Below are positions 16,263 through 16,330 of a stretch of DNA of 16,330 bases, piece by piece. Each line of letters starts with the position of its first letter. Within the stretch, counting starts at the first letter, position 1. The translations under genes were made by a program, and so were the position numbers. The stretch spans positions 1 through 16,330 of the forward strand of contig JALLAZ010000376.1 in the NCBI GenBank assembly GCA_036939755.1. The letters are read 5' to 3'. Below the pieces are notes generated by a model. That model did no database searches. It saw only the letters and a list, made by a program, of their open reading frames with translations, and was not told where the DNA came from. Source of the DNA: Stephanodiscus triporus. Taxonomy: Eukaryota > Bacillariophyta > Thalassiosirophyceae > Thalassiosirales > Thalassiosiraceae.

Positions 16263-16330
16263 GTTCTTTGTTCTTGAGTGCCGGTATTTTCTGGCGTTGT
16301 TTTTGCTGGCGTATCTTAAATTTTGCTGGC
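16263..16330 (-). promoter_or_regulatory. Upstream region of the cathepsin gene with GCCAG(C)AAAA repeats
   Basis: On the minus strand GCCAGCAAAA (16330-16321), CGCCAGCAAAAA (16311-16300) and CGCCAGAAAA (16296-16287) occur within 45 bp, upstream of the ATG. They may be promoter elements or a degenerate short repeat cut by the window edge. Confidence 0.35.

Overview
This is nuclear DNA from a eukaryote, most likely a photosynthetic stramenopile and probably a diatom. That assignment is an inference. It rests on densely packed genes on alternating strands, introns mostly of 70-110 bp, secretory or plastid-type leaders on several proteins, trinucleotide-rich low-complexity coding stretches, and a SAM-type module ending in an FMKKxHRR motif. 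There are no bacterial operons, tRNA or rRNA genes, CRISPR arrays or transposons. No plant or animal virus and no toxin gene is visible.

Layout, left to right. (1) 1-1461 (+): the 3' part of a multi-IQ-motif, calmodulin-binding-type protein that runs off the left edge. (2) 1575-3233 (-): a PP2C (PPM) protein phosphatase with an N-terminal membrane anchor and a polyglutamine tract. (3) 3482-7971 (+): a three-exon gene for a DENND4-like Rab exchange factor, with a tripartite DENN module, a PPR-type helical segment and a C-terminal zinc-ribbon-like segment. (4) 8067-8636 (-): a small membrane protein of unknown function. (5) 8880-12536 (+): a 1218-residue protein with a SAM-like domain at each end and three separate in-frame tandem-repeat families between them. 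(6) 12876-13964 (-): a small secretory protein of unknown function whose short second exon was recovered here by frame and splice logic. (7) 14333-16262 (-): a nine-exon cathepsin Z/X-type cysteine peptidase.

Genes 1/2, 3/4 and 5/6 converge tail to tail. Genes 2/3 and 4/5 diverge from intergenic regions of about 245 bp that share an identical 12-mer. Genes 6 and 7 lie in tandem on the minus strand. The genes do not form an obvious pathway. Broad themes are calcium/calmodulin binding, dephosphorylation, Rab-controlled membrane traffic and lysosomal or vacuolar proteolysis, and the neighbourhood looks like an ordinary compact nuclear locus.

The best results come from splice reconstruction. The DENN gene continues through two phase-consistent introns into PPR and zinc-ribbon segments. 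The cathepsin gene assembles into 367 codons plus stop, carries its catalytic cysteine on a 20-nt microexon, uses a GC-AG intron and has a NAGNAG acceptor. I found no clear sign of a wholly new multi-gene system. The most novel single protein is the twin-SAM repeat protein.
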